39,280 bases of DNA from the NCBI GenBank assembly GCA_031272025.1, contig JAISUP010000041.1, positions 1 through 39,280 on the forward strand, written 5' to 3'. The first letter of the stretch is position 1; the number at the start of each line of letters is the position of its first letter. The DNA is from Bacteroidales bacterium (GTDB taxonomy: Bacteria; Bacteroidota; Bacteroidia; Bacteroidales; WCHB1-69). The notes under the pieces were generated by a model. That model was not told the DNA's origin. It did not search any database and was given only the letters and a program-made list of their open reading frames with translations. Position numbers and translations under genes: made by a program. Shown here piece by piece: positions 1 to 8,646 of the stretch.

Positions 1-1
1 T

Positions 2-724
2 GGTAATGGGGTTCAGCACAACCGGATAGTATATATTATTAATAAAAAGGAACAGATGCCAAATCCGAGAGGTATTTACATCACTGTTGAAAATTTAATT
101 GAAAGTTCTGTTTATTTAGCAATCCGTAAAGTTATAAAACAAACTTGGATTAACGACCGCGACCAATTTCTTTACCCCAATCAAAAATGGGAAAAAGACA
201 CGGAATTTCACAACGATTGCCTTGCCTACGCGATTTTCAGCAATAATATCTCGTCAAAACAGGGCGTAAATCACTGGATTCCGTTTGAAGAATCAGAAAT
301 CAACGCTCGAACATTATACGACAGCCATATTTTGCTCGGCTTTCTGCAAGGCAAAAAGATACAAAACGCTTATACAGATTTGTTTGAACAACAGGAACAA
401 AAGTTAATCAAGCGCGAATTTTCGCCCGAAGCGCAAGCGGTTTTCGATGCAGGACGCGAAATTTGGAAATACTATCACTCGCAAGATATAAAGTTTTTTG
501 AGTTCAACTTTGCACGCGAAAAATACAATGTCAATGCTTCGCTATACGATATTAAGTGGTATTTCAAGGGCTTTACAACCGACAAACAAGGCAAAGAACG
601 AATGAACAACAAATCGGATAATGAAGATTTTAACATTTTGGAAAATAATCTTTCAAAAGCATTGAAAAATCTTGCTGCGAAAATCGAGCCAAAAGTTTAT
701 GAATACGAATTTTTAATGGAATAA
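2..724 (+). CDS. C-terminal part of a DNA methyltransferase / restriction-modification protein (5' partial)
   Basis: The reading frame is open from base 2, with no stop before the ATG at 56, so this is the 3' end of a longer gene cut by the window edge. The visible part is about 240 residues. From memory it resembles the C-terminal region of large N6-adenine methylases and Eco57I/type IIG-like restriction-modification proteins: a stretch around NLIESSVYLAIRK, then WINDRDQFLYPN, GVNHWIPF, and FSPEAQAVFDAGREIWKYYH near residues 140-160 of the visible part. The catalytic NPPY and AdoMet motifs would lie upstream and cannot be seen, so the activity is inferred. It ends 7 bases before the GH92 gene. 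A free-standing 222-residue protein from the ATG at 56 is possible but less likely. Confidence 0.6.
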   Translation, partial: GNGVQHNRIVYIINKKEQMPNPRGIYITVENLIESSVYLAIRKVIKQTWINDRDQFLYPNQKWEKDTEFHNDCLAYAIFSNNISSKQGVNHWIPFEESEINARTLYDSHILLGFLQGKKIQNAYTDLFEQQEQKLIKREFSPEAQAVFDAGREIWKYYHSQDIKFFEFNFAREKYNVNASLYDIKWYFKGFTTDKQGKERMNNKSDNEDFNILENNLSKALKNLAAKIEPKVYEYEFLME

Positions 725-731
725 GTTCACT

Positions 732-3020
732 ATGCGAAAAAGTATCATATTTATTATCATGCTCGGCGCTTTTGCCGTAACTTCCTGTCATAGAAATTTC
801 CAATCACAGGTTACTGATGAAACTGACACCGAGAATTTGGTTGGTTATGTTAATCCTTACATGGGGAGTATCAGTCATTTACTTGTTCCCGCGTTTCCTA
901 CCGTGCATTTGCCCAACAGCATGATGCGCGTACACCCGGAGCGCGACGACTTTACCCGCGTTCAACTGCGGGGGTTACCCGTGATTTCCCCTTTTCACCG
1001 GGGCGGCTCCGTGTTCCATATCAGCCCGGTAAACGATTTGTCAACCGCAGACTTGCAACCCGTCAAATCTTATTCTTATGACTTGGAAAAGGTAACTCCT
1101 CACGACTATCATGTTTACCTTGATGAAGAACAAATTGAAGTCAATTATGCCACGGCACACAAGTCGGCAATATATTCTTTTGATTTTGAAAAAGAAGGCA
1201 CTCATGCAATAATTATACAAGTAAACGAGGGTAGCCTCGCGGCAAACGACCACGCCGTATCGGGAGAATACATCCTTTCAAGAGACGGACGTTTCGCGGG
1301 AAAAGTATATCTTCATCTCGAAACCTGCCCTCTTCCCTTATCTGTTGGGGTACTTCGCGACGGGAAGAAAACAACCGACAGCCTCGCCTCGGGAAAAGAA
1401 CAAGCCTTAGTCATCAAGTTCGCACCCGATGTAAAGAATATCAGTATGAAATACGGGGTGTCGTTGATTAGTACCTCACAGGCAAAGAAAAATCTGCAAC
1501 AAGAAATCCCCGATTACCAATGGACTACCGTTTCGCGTAAGGGGCGAAACCTGTGGAATGAAACTTTAAAAAAAATACAGGTAACCGGCGGCACACCACA
1601 GGATAAAACCGTGTTTTACACTTCTTTTTATCGCACTTGCGAGCGCATGATCGACATTACGGAAGACGGGATTTATTACAGTCCTTTTGACCGGAAAATA
1701 CACGAAACCGATGGGGTTCCCTTTTATATAGACGATTGGGTTTGGGACACTTATCGGGCAGCACACCCCTTGCGTGTATTATTAGACAATGAAATGGAAA
1801 GCGCGATGGTAACTTCATATATTCGTGCCGCGCAACAAGATAGCATACATGGGTGGATGCCCACGTTTCCGGAAATGACCGGAGACAGCCATTGCATGAA
1901 TGGTAATCATGCCGTAGCGGTTGTCCTTGACGCTTACGTGAAAGGAATACGAGACTTTGACCTCGAAGCAGCCTATCAGTCATGCCGAGCCACTATGCTC
2001 GAAAAATCGTGGTTGCCGTGGACTAAAATCCCTGCCACACCTTATGACCGTTTTTTTATGGAAAAAGGATATTTTCCCGCGCTAAAACCGGGCGAACCTG
2101 AAACCATCAAAGGGGTAAGCAATTGGGAAAAACGACAACCCGTTGCCGTAACCTTAGGGGCGTGTTACGACTTTTGGTGCCTCGCGCAATTGGCAAAAAT
2201 ACTTGGATACGAAAACGACTACCGCGATTTTCTTCAAAAATCACGAAACTATCGACACCTGTATAACCCTGAAACCGCCTTTTTTCATCCCAAAGACAAG
2301 GACGGGCAATTTATCACACCTTTCGACTATCGCTATTCTTCGGGACCCGGTGCGCGTGAATATTACGACGAGAACAATGCCTATATCTTCCAATGGGACG
2401 TGCCCCACGACATCGAAGGGCTGATCGCGCTCATGGGCGGCGAAAAAACATTCGTGGAAAATCTTGACCAAATGTTTCGCGAACCCTTAGGTAAAAGCAA
2501 AAACGAATTTTACGCGCAATTGCCTGACCACACCGGTAACGTGGGACAATTTTCCATGTCCAACGAAACAGCCCTCGCGATTCCTTATCTTTACAATTAC
2601 GGGAAACAACCGTGGAAAACCCAAAAATGTATTCGCGAACTATTAAAAGAATGGTTTAGAGACGATTTAATGGGTATCCCCGGAGACGAAGACGGGGGCG
2701 GTCTGTCGGCATTCGTGGTTTTCTCGTGCATGGGTTTTTATCCCGTAACACCGGGCACACCTGTATATAACATAGGTAGCCCTGTCTTTAAAAATGTAAA
2801 AATCGCGATGGGAAATGGCAAAATCTTTGAAATCGATACACGAAACTACGCCCCCGACCATAAGTATATCCAATCTGCCATGCTGAACGGTAAACCGTGG
2901 AATAACACGTGGCTATCACATGAAGATATTGCCAATGGAGGAATACTGGTATTGGAAATGGGCAAAAAAGCCAATCGTACATGGGGAAAAACCATCCCCG
3001 AAAATAAAGTAAAAGAGTAA
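732..3020 (+). CDS. GH92 family alpha-mannosidase-like lipoprotein
   Basis: The 762-residue product starts with a lipoprotein signal (MRKS, hydrophobic core, VTSC with the lipid cysteine at 19), so it should be anchored in the outer or inner membrane. The body matches glycoside hydrolase family 92, Ca2+-dependent exo-acting alpha-mannosidases. The N-terminal beta-domain begins near VGYVNPYMGS. WDTYRAAHPL follows near residue 340, and the C-terminal GIPGDEDGGGLSAF and GFYPVTPG block holds the paired Asp expected as catalytic base. The glutamate proposed as general acid is kept in SNETA, but the usual GNEPSHH around it is altered, so this is a divergent member and the exact linkage is uncertain. 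No SusC/SusD pair is nearby. It is followed after 3 bases by the GSCFA gene, so the two are probably co-transcribed. Confidence 0.88.
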   Translation: MRKSIIFIIMLGAFAVTSCHRNFQSQVTDETDTENLVGYVNPYMGSISHLLVPAFPTVHLPNSMMRVHPERDDFTRVQLRGLPVISPFHRGGSVFHISPVNDLSTADLQPVKSYSYDLEKVTPHDYHVYLDEEQIEVNYATAHKSAIYSFDFEKEGTHAIIIQVNEGSLAANDHAVSGEYILSRDGRFAGKVYLHLETCPLPLSVGVLRDGKKTTDSLASGKEQALVIKFAPDVKNISMKYGVSLISTSQAKKNLQQEIPDYQWTTVSRKGRNLWNETLKKIQVTGGTPQDKTVFYTSFYRTCERMIDITEDGIYYSPFDRKIHETDGVPFYIDDWVWDTYRAAHPLRVLLDNEMESAMVTSYIRAAQQDSIHGWMPTFPEMTGDSHCMNGNHAVAVVLDAYVKGIRDFDLEAAYQSCRATMLEKSWLPWTKIPATPYDRFFMEKGYFPALKPGEPETIKGVSNWEKRQPVAVTLGACYDFWCLAQLAKILGYENDYRDFLQKSRNYRHLYNPETAFFHPKDKDGQFITPFDYRYSSGPGAREYYDENNAYIFQWDVPHDIEGLIALMGGEKTFVENLDQMFREPLGKSKNEFYAQLPDHTGNVGQFSMSNETALAIPYLYNYGKQPWKTQKCIRELLKEWFRDDLMGIPGDEDGGGLSAFVVFSCMGFYPVTPGTPVYNIGSPVFKNVKIAMGNGKIFEIDTRNYAPDHKYIQSAMLNGKPWNNTWLSHEDIANGGILVLEMGKKANRTWGKTIPENKVKE

Positions 3021-3023
3021 GAC

Positions 3024-3962
3024 ATGAAATTTCGTACAGAATTATTGCCAAACGCGGCACCCTTTAAAATTACTCATGCTGATACGCTCTGTATGATAGG
3101 CTCTTGTTTTTCAGACAATATGGGGCGTTATTTTGAAGACCACGAATTTGAGGTACTGTCTAACCCGTTTGGCACCCTCTACAATCCGGCTTCTATCGCG
3201 TTAGCATTGCAATTGGCAATGTTTCCTGACGACTATAGCAACCGTTATGTCTGTTTTCACGATAACTTATGGCATAGTTTTGCTCACCACGGGCGTTTTT
3301 CTCATCCCGATGCCCGTGTATTTGAAAATCAAATCAAAACACAATTACAACATACCCGCGATTTTTTGAAAACAACACGATACTTATTCATCACTTTCGG
3401 GACATCTTTTACCTATCGACATATAGAGCGAGACTTTGTCGTGGCAAATTGTCATAAACTCCCCGCCCATTTTTTCGAGAAAAAATTGATGAGCATCGAA
3501 GAAATCATAACCGTTTTTAGCCATATTCGCGATAAGTTCAAAGTATTCAATCCTCATGCCCGACTGATTTATTCCATTAGCCCTATACGGCATCTTGGCG
3601 ATGGATTTCACGCGAACACGACAAGTAAAGCATTACTGCATATTGCCGTGAATCATTTGATAGAAAAAGACCCCGAAGACATTTATTTTCCTGCTTACGA
3701 ATTGTTGCTTGATGATTTGCGCGACTACCGGTTTTACGACCATGACCTTTGTCACCCAGCAGAAAATGCCATTGAATATATTCGCGAAAAAGTAACAACT
3801 ACTTTTTTTGATGAAAAAACTATCGAGAAAAATAAAAATATAGCACGAGAAAAAAAGGCAAAACAACACGTAACCCTTATTCCCGAACATGCAAAAACTC
3901 CTGATACAAACGCAACTCCCCGTTTTGTACCTCGTCAGGATAAAAATGCCGCACCCCGATAA
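3024..3962 (+). CDS. GSCFA-domain protein (SGNH-like hydrolase fold)
   Basis: The 312-residue protein has the family signature GSCFSDNMG near residue 27, the block SPIRHLGDGFHAN near residue 185 and a late DHDLCHPAE (DxxH-like) block near residue 240. These fit a Ser...Asp-His arrangement as in SGNH/GDSL hydrolases. The GSCFA family is widespread in Bacteroidota and Proteobacteria; its substrate is unknown, and a role in acyl or cell-surface glycan modification is only a guess. It starts 3 bases after the GH92 stop. After the domain there is a Lys-rich, then Pro/Thr-rich tail whose last 28 codons lie antisense to the end of the convergent gene, which suggests an extended, non-conserved C-terminus. 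Confidence 0.88.
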   Translation: MKFRTELLPNAAPFKITHADTLCMIGSCFSDNMGRYFEDHEFEVLSNPFGTLYNPASIALALQLAMFPDDYSNRYVCFHDNLWHSFAHHGRFSHPDARVFENQIKTQLQHTRDFLKTTRYLFITFGTSFTYRHIERDFVVANCHKLPAHFFEKKLMSIEEIITVFSHIRDKFKVFNPHARLIYSISPIRHLGDGFHANTTSKALLHIAVNHLIEKDPEDIYFPAYELLLDDLRDYRFYDHDLCHPAENAIEYIREKVTTTFFDEKTIEKNKNIAREKKAKQHVTLIPEHAKTPDTNATPRFVPRQDKNAAPR

Positions 3963-4776
3963 CATTGCCCGAAGAGTCATACTCATGCTCTGTGCACGAC
4001 AAGGCATGCCCTTCTCCATCTACTACCTCGCTCTTCACGAGTTTGTCGCCCTGATAATGATTTGTCGTTTTCTGATAATGGTCTAAGTCTTCCTCTTCCA
4101 ACACGAGCACTAACCCGCTGTCGTTATAAGAAGTATAACATTTCGCGATGAGAATATTTTCATAATCGTAAATCAAACGCTTAATCTCACGACCGTGTTC
4201 GTCATATTCCCAAAAGCAAGTTCGCCTATCCTTTTCTAAAACTTCATCTCTTACCTGTTTAATTACCAATCCATTAGAGTCGTATGTAAAAACAGTTACA
4301 TACTTTTCTTCCGCGTCTTCGTTGTACTCTATGATTTTAATAATCTTATTTTCAGAATTATAAAGCCATTTTTTTTCCGTGAAAGCGAACTGACCTTCAT
4401 CGTATGAATCTTGTTGCATAATTTTATCCCCCTCATACGTGTAATGAGTTTCGTAAGTAATGCCCATTTCTCCCAACTCGTGCCTCTGTATCAGCACCCT
4501 GTCGCGCTCATCGCGGGTAAATCCCGTAACCTCTACCAATTGCCCATCCCCATCATACTGGCAAGTTTTTGACAATCGCCCATGAGCATCGTATTCGTTA
4601 ATAACACGGTAATTCAACTCGTTCTCGGCAAGATAGTGTTTTTCCTGTTCTACATGAGCGTCCGCGTTGTACACGATTTCAGAGAACAAAAACTTTTCTT
4701 GCAGAATATCTTCTTTCCCGTAACCCGAACGAACATACCGGGTACAATAGATTTTCAATGATTTAAGAGTGTTCAT
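3877..4776 (-). CDS. YD/RHS-like repeat protein, function unknown
   Basis: The 299-residue protein is built of repeats of about 20-25 residues with the pattern Y(D/N)xxGxxxxxxxxxxD, for example YDAHGRLSK, YDGDGQLVE, YDSNGLVIK, YDEHGREIK, YNDSGLVLV and YDSSGNVIG. This is the YD/RHS-like pattern that forms beta-strand-rich shells or MORN-like sheets. It has no signal peptide or toxin domain and is very acidic. It is therefore not a full RHS toxin; a cytoplasmic scaffold or binding protein is possible. A likely promoter lies about 40-70 bases upstream (4818-4848). Its 3' end overlaps the convergent GSCFA gene by 86 bases. Confidence 0.75.
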   Translation of the reverse strand: MNTLKSLKIYCTRYVRSGYGKEDILQEKFLFSEIVYNADAHVEQEKHYLAENELNYRVINEYDAHGRLSKTCQYDGDGQLVEVTGFTRDERDRVLIQRHELGEMGITYETHYTYEGDKIMQQDSYDEGQFAFTEKKWLYNSENKIIKIIEYNEDAEEKYVTVFTYDSNGLVIKQVRDEVLEKDRRTCFWEYDEHGREIKRLIYDYENILIAKCYTSYNDSGLVLVLEEEDLDHYQKTTNHYQGDKLVKSEVVDGEGHALSCTEHEYDSSGNVIGVRHFYPDEVQNGELRLYQEFLHVRE

Positions 4777-4817
4777 GATCTTTTCGTATTTTTTTATGAA
4801 TATAATTTTTCAAGCGA

Positions 4818-4848
4818 CAAAAATACATGAATTTTTCGAGATTTTCAA
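4818..4848 (-). promoter_or_regulatory. Putative Bacteroidota promoter of the YD-repeat gene
   Basis: Read on the minus strand, CTTG (-33 box, ending at 4846), a 20-base spacer and TATTTTTG (-7 box TAnnTTTG, 4825-4818) lie about 40 bases before the start codon at 4776. This fits the sigma-ABfrA consensus TTTG-N19-TAnnTTTG with one mismatch in the distal box. Confidence 0.6.
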
Positions 4849-4904
4849 GCAGAAAAACACGAAAGCAAATCTTAGAAAATATAAAAATAAGAAAAAGAGA
4901 CGAC

Positions 4905-6380
4905 TTAGTAGGCTCTCGCGAAAATAACTCGCTGTTTTGAAGGCTTACCCGTGAGAATACACTTCCCGGGAGTCAAAGGATTTTGGAAAGGAATACAGCG
5001 AATCGTTGCTTTTGATTTTTCTTTAATCATATCTTCGGTTTCGGGGGTACCATCCCAATGTGCCTGCACGAAGCCACTTTGATGATCTAAAATATCAATA
5101 AACTCGTCCCACGTATTCGCCTCTCTAATATGGCTGTCTCTGAAAGCCAAGGCTTTCCTGTATAAATTTTGTTGAATGTTATCCAAGAGTTGCGCGATCG
5201 TTTGGTCTAAATTTTCCAAAGGCAATATTGATTTTTCGAGGGTATCGCGACGTGCTACCTCTGCTTGCTTATTTTCCAAATCACGAGGACCAATAGCCAC
5301 GCGCACGGGGACTCCTTTAACTTCATACTCGTTGAATTTCCACCCTGACCGTTTCGAATCATCGGTATCATATTTCACGAGTATATGGTTATCGCGCAAC
5401 TTTTGAATTAACGGGAGTACTTGCTCGCTAATGGCTTTCAACTGTATCTCGTCTTTAAAAACAGGAATAATCACTACTTGTATAGGGGCAAGTTTGGGGG
5501 GCAATACCAGCCCGTTATCATCAGAATGTGCCATGATAAGAGCACCTAACAGTCGAGTAGAAACACCCCACGAAGTTGCCCATACATATTCCAACTGATT
5601 TTCTTTATTTAAGAATTTCACGTCGAAAGCCTTCGCGAAGTTTTGTCCTAAGAAATGCGAGGTTCCGGCTTGCAAGGCTTTCCCGTCCTGCATCATTGCC
5701 TCAATGCAAAAAGTATCTTCAGCACCGGCAAAACGCTCGTTAGGGGTTTTTATTCCTTTGATGACCGGTAATGCCATGTAATTTTCTGCAAAATCGGCGT
5801 ATACTTCCAACATGCGCTCGGCTTCGGCTACGGCTTCCTCGCGGGTAGCATGTGCTGTGTGTCCCTCTTGCCATAAAAATTCTGCCGTGCGCAAAAATAG
5901 ACGTGTGCGCATTTCCCAACGCACCACATTTGCCCATTGATTACAAAGCACGGGCAAATCGCGATACGACTGTATCCAATTTTTATACGTGTCCCAAATA
6001 ATGGTTTCAGAAGTAGGACGCACGATGAGTTCCTCTTCTAATTTGGCTTCAGGGTCAACAACAACCCCTTTCCCTTGAGGATTGTTGATAAGTCGGTAAT
6101 GCGTTACCACGGCACATTCTTTGGCAAAACCGTCTACATGTGCAGCTTCGCGACTAAGAAATGACTTAGGGATAAAAAGCGGGAAATACGCGTTCACATG
6201 TCCCGTGTCTTTGAACATTTTATCTAAGGCATCGTGCATTTTTTCCCAAATCGCGTAGCCATGAGGTTTGATAACCATACAACCCCTAACTGCCGAATTT
6301 TCGGCAAGATCTGCCTGCTTCACGATGTCGTTATACCATTGAGAATAATTATCCTCTCTACTTGTAATATTTTTAGCCAT
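4905..6380 (-). CDS. proS: Prolyl-tRNA synthetase (archaeal/eukaryal type, no INS editing domain)
   Basis: Charges tRNA-Pro with proline in the cytoplasm. The 491-residue length and the continuous class II core fit the short archaeal/eukaryal type. Motif 1 lies around [14 protein letters not shown], motif 2 around [20 protein letters not shown], and motif 3 around [11 protein letters not shown]; the anticodon-binding domain begins near residue 300. The protein ends in ...RVIFARAY, with the terminal Tyr typical of this type. The long insertion (INS) editing domain of the bacterial type is absent between motifs 2 and 3. This type is usual in Bacteroidota. It lies downstream of tRNA-Pro, tRNA-Arg and a small lipoprotein gene on the same strand. 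Confidence 0.96.
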   Translation of the reverse strand: MAKNITSREDNYSQWYNDIVKQADLAENSAVRGCMVIKPHGYAIWEKMHDALDKMFKDTGHVNAYFPLFIPKSFLSREAAHVDGFAKECAVVTHYRLINNPQGKGVVVDPEAKLEEELIVRPTSETIIWDTYKNWIQSYRDLPVLCNQWANVVRWEMRTRLFLRTAEFLWQEGHTAHATREEAVAEAERMLEVYADFAENYMALPVIKGIKTPNERFAGAEDTFCIEAMMQDGKALQAGTSHFLGQNFAKAFDVKFLNKENQLEYVWATSWGVSTRLLGALIMAHSDDNGLVLPPKLAPIQVVIIPVFKDEIQLKAISEQVLPLIQKLRDNHILVKYDTDDSKRSGWKFNEYEVKGVPVRVAIGPRDLENKQAEVARRDTLEKSILPLENLDQTIAQLLDNIQQNLYRKALAFRDSHIREANTWDEFIDILDHQSGFVQAHWDGTPETEDMIKEKSKATIRCIPFQNPLTPGKCILTGKPSKQRVIFARAY

Positions 6381-6424
6381 AATTATTTATATTTCAATGC
6401 TATTATTGTTATAATAAGAAAAAA

Positions 6425-6844
6425 TCAATTAAAACTTTTCACACGTAGCCTCATGCCATCATATATAGTTTTGTAATATCTCAGAGGCAATGTTGCCGGA
6501 CCGTCAATGGGATCCCCGTTTAGAATATTATATCTTGACCCGCAAGCACTATCAATAAGTGTCAACCCGTCATCGGCAACCCATAGCCACGAGTCGTTAT
6601 CTTCCCAATCGTAGGGACAAGCCCTGTCATAAGCCACGAAATTATTATAGTCAACTCTATAAATCACGATACCATTCACACCGCCGGTAAAATACATATA
6701 ACCACCGGGATAGAGTAAATCAGCATAAGTAATATCATTAGGATATATTGTAAAATTCACATACACGCTTGGCAAATTAGTAGGGTCGAAATGACAACTC
6801 GTGAACGCGAAAAGAAAAAATATATATAACAGTATTTTTTTCAA
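6425..6844 (-). CDS. Small lipoprotein with a degenerate Rieske-like fold
   Basis: The 139-residue protein begins with a lipoprotein signal (lipobox FTSC, Cys17). The second half follows the Rieske [2Fe-2S] layout: a CPYDWED block (Cys76), a spacer, CGSRYNI (Cys101), then NGDPIDGPATLPLRYY. In true Rieske proteins the ligands are CxH and CxxH. Here the histidine positions are Tyr78 and Arg104, so the cluster cannot be bound in the usual way. Such ligand-poor Rieske-like lipoproteins occur in Bacteroidota, but no function is established that I know of. It lies between the tRNA pair and proS, 44 bases before proS, and may share their transcript. Confidence 0.75.
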   Translation of the reverse strand: MKKILLYIFFLFAFTSCHFDPTNLPSVYVNFTIYPNDITYADLLYPGGYMYFTGGVNGIVIYRVDYNNFVAYDRACPYDWEDNDSWLWVADDGLTLIDSACGSRYNILNGDPIDGPATLPLRYYKTIYDGMRLRVKSFN

Positions 6845-6867
6845 TGTAATTAAGGGCTTTCTTTACG

Positions 6868-6940
6868 CGATTCCGGCTGGGATCGAACCAGCAACCTACT
6901 GCTTAGAAGGCAGTTGCTCTATCCATTGAGCTACGGAACC
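6868..6940 (-). tRNA. tRNA-Arg (anticodon TCT)
   Basis: On the minus strand a complete cloverleaf can be folded. The acceptor stem is GGTTCCG/CGGAATC with one G-T pair and discriminator G. There is a D arm (TAGCTCAATGGATAGAGCA), an anticodon stem-loop with TCT in the loop CTTCTAA, and a T arm containing GGTTCGATCCC. The length is 73 bases without CCA, and CCA is not encoded. TCT reads AGA/AGG arginine codons. Confidence 0.95.
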
Positions 6941-6967
6941 CGTGAAGTATAATTTCTATACTTGTTG

Positions 6968-7042
6968 TCGGGATAGCAAGATTCGAACTTGCGATCTCCT
7001 GCTCCCAAAGCAGGCGCGCTAACCGGACTACGCCATATCCCG
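6968..7042 (-). tRNA. tRNA-Pro (anticodon TGG)
   Basis: On the minus strand the acceptor stem is CGGGATA/TATCCCG with discriminator A. The anticodon stem CCTGC/GCAGG encloses the loop TTTGGGA with anticodon TGG, and the T arm contains AAGTTCGAATCTT. Length is 75 bases, CCA not encoded. It lies 27 bases upstream of tRNA-Arg, and prolyl-tRNA synthetase follows on the same strand. Confidence 0.95.
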
Positions 7043-7054
7043 AATTTCTGACCG

Positions 7055-7062
7055 CGAAGATA
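7055..7062 (-). promoter_or_regulatory. Possible -7 box for the tRNA-Pro/tRNA-Arg unit
   Basis: The minus strand reads TATCTTCG followed by C, 12 bases before the tRNA-Pro 5' end. It matches TAnnTTTG with one change (T to C). No clear -33 box is seen. Confidence 0.35.
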
Positions 7063-7086
7063 CGGTTTTTTTTTGAATTAAAAAGG

Positions 7087-8646
7087 TTACAGCGGCAAGT
7101 TGTCGTGTTTCTTCGCGGGATTTTCTAATCTTTTGTTTTTCAAAGATTCTAAAGCCCTAATGACCCTAAAACGGGTATTTCGAGGTTCTATAACATCATC
7201 CACGTAGCCATACCGGGCGGCAACGTATGGGTTAGCAAACGCGTCGCGATATTCCGTTTCTTTCTCGTTGATAAACTCGTTTTGTTGAACCGGGTCGGTC
7301 AAATTTTTAATTTCTTTTCCCATGAGTACTTCCACGGCTCCTTTGGCACCCATTACTGCAATTTCGGCGGTAGGCCACGCGTAATTGATGTCGCCTCTCA
7401 AATGTTTGGAACTCATCACGATATATGCTCCTCCATAATTTTTACGCATAATCACGGTTACTTTGGGTACGGTGGCTTCCCCATAGGCATAGAGCAGTTT
7501 TGCCCCATGCAGGATAATACCTCCATATTCTTGTCCCGTGCCGGGCAAAAAACCGGGGACATCAACCAAGGTTACCAACGGGATATTAAAGGCATCGCAA
7601 AAACGGACAAAACGGGCTCCTTTGCGCGAAGCATTGATGTCGAGTACCCCTGCCAAATATTTGGGCTGATTCGCGACAACACCTACCGACATGCCATTGA
7701 AACGGGCAAAACCGATAATGATATTTTGAGCATAATTTGACTGTATCTCGAAAAAGCAACGGTCATCTACAATACTATAAATTACCTCTTTCACGTCATA
7801 GGGTTTGTTGGGGTTATCGGGGATGATCTCGTTGAGATAATCTTCCAGACGATTGATAGGGTCGGTAGTAGGCACGTATGGAGGTTCTTCCATGTTGTTA
7901 GAAGGTAAAAATGACAGTAATTCCCGCAAAATTCTCATGCCATCTTCTTCGTTATCCACGGCAAAATGTGCAACTCCCGATTTGGTAGAATGTACCGATG
8001 CTCCTCCCAAATCTTCTACGGTAACATCTTCGTTTGTAACGGTCTTCACTACTTTTGGACCGGTTACGAACATATAACTCGTATTTTTTGCCATCATGAT
8101 AAAATCGGTGAGGGCAGGAGAATAGACAGCACCTCCGGCGCAGGGTCCAAAAATGACCGAGATTTGGGGGACTACCCCTGAGGCAAGAATATTACGTTGA
8201 AAAATTTCGCCATAACCCGACAAACTGTTCACGCCTTCTTGTATGCGCGCGCCGCCGGAATCGTTAAAACCGATAACCGGTGCCCCCATTTTCATTGCCA
8301 TATCCATTATCTTGCAAATCTTCGCGGATACGGTTTCTGACAAAGAGCCTCCAAAAACAGTAAAATCTTGCGAGAACACGTACACTAAGCGTCCTTCAAC
8401 AGTACCGTAACCGGTAATGACACCATCGGATAAGGGTTTGTCTTTTTCCATCCCGAAATTGGTGCAACGATGGGTTACAAACATGTCAAATTCCTCAAAA
8501 CTGCCCTCGTCAAGAAACATGAGCAGTCTCTCTCTCGCGGTGAATTTCCCTTGCTGGTGTTGTTTTTCTACTCGTTTCTCCCCGCCCCCTAAGCGCGCTT
8601 TCGCACGAAGTTCAAGAAGTTCGTTTACCTTCTCTTGCATTATCAT
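7087..8646 (-). CDS. Acyl-CoA carboxylase / methylmalonyl-CoA decarboxylase carboxyltransferase subunit
   Basis: The 519-residue protein is a biotin-dependent carboxyltransferase of the propionyl-CoA carboxylase beta / MmdA family, acting on propionyl-CoA or methylmalonyl-CoA. Visible landmarks are the N-terminal [20 protein letters not shown], the acyl-CoA oxyanion region [13 protein letters not shown] near residue 130, [13 protein letters not shown] near 168, and the C-terminal biotin-side loop [18 protein letters not shown] followed by [10 protein letters not shown]. In Bacteroidales it usually works with a small membrane subunit and a biotin carrier in propionate formation; neither is adjacent here. 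Both MIMQEKV and the ATG two codons later could be the start. It is divergent from nqrA across 201 bases. Confidence 0.92.
   Translation of the reverse strand: MIMQEKVNELLELRAKARLGGGEKRVEKQHQQGKFTARERLLMFLDEGSFEEFDMFVTHRCTNFGMEKDKPLSDGVITGYGTVEGRLVYVFSQDFTVFGGSLSETVSAKICKIMDMAMKMGAPVIGFNDSGGARIQEGVNSLSGYGEIFQRNILASGVVPQISVIFGPCAGGAVYSPALTDFIMMAKNTSYMFVTGPKVVKTVTNEDVTVEDLGGASVHSTKSGVAHFAVDNEEDGMRILRELLSFLPSNNMEEPPYVPTTDPINRLEDYLNEIIPDNPNKPYDVKEVIYSIVDDRCFFEIQSNYAQNIIIGFARFNGMSVGVVANQPKYLAGVLDINASRKGARFVRFCDAFNIPLVTLVDVPGFLPGTGQEYGGIILHGAKLLYAYGEATVPKVTVIMRKNYGGAYIVMSSKHLRGDINYAWPTAEIAVMGAKGAVEVLMGKEIKNLTDPVQQNEFINEKETEYRDAFANPYVAARYGYVDDVIEPRNTRFRVIRALESLKNKRLENPAKKHDNLPL

Noticed and set aside
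3633-4019. 128-codon minus-strand frame across the GSCFA gene end
   Set aside because: Overlaps two real genes, Phe/Cys/Ser-rich shadow translation.
7282-7740. 152-codon plus-strand frame inside the carboxyltransferase gene
   Set aside because: Antisense shadow of a conserved coding region.
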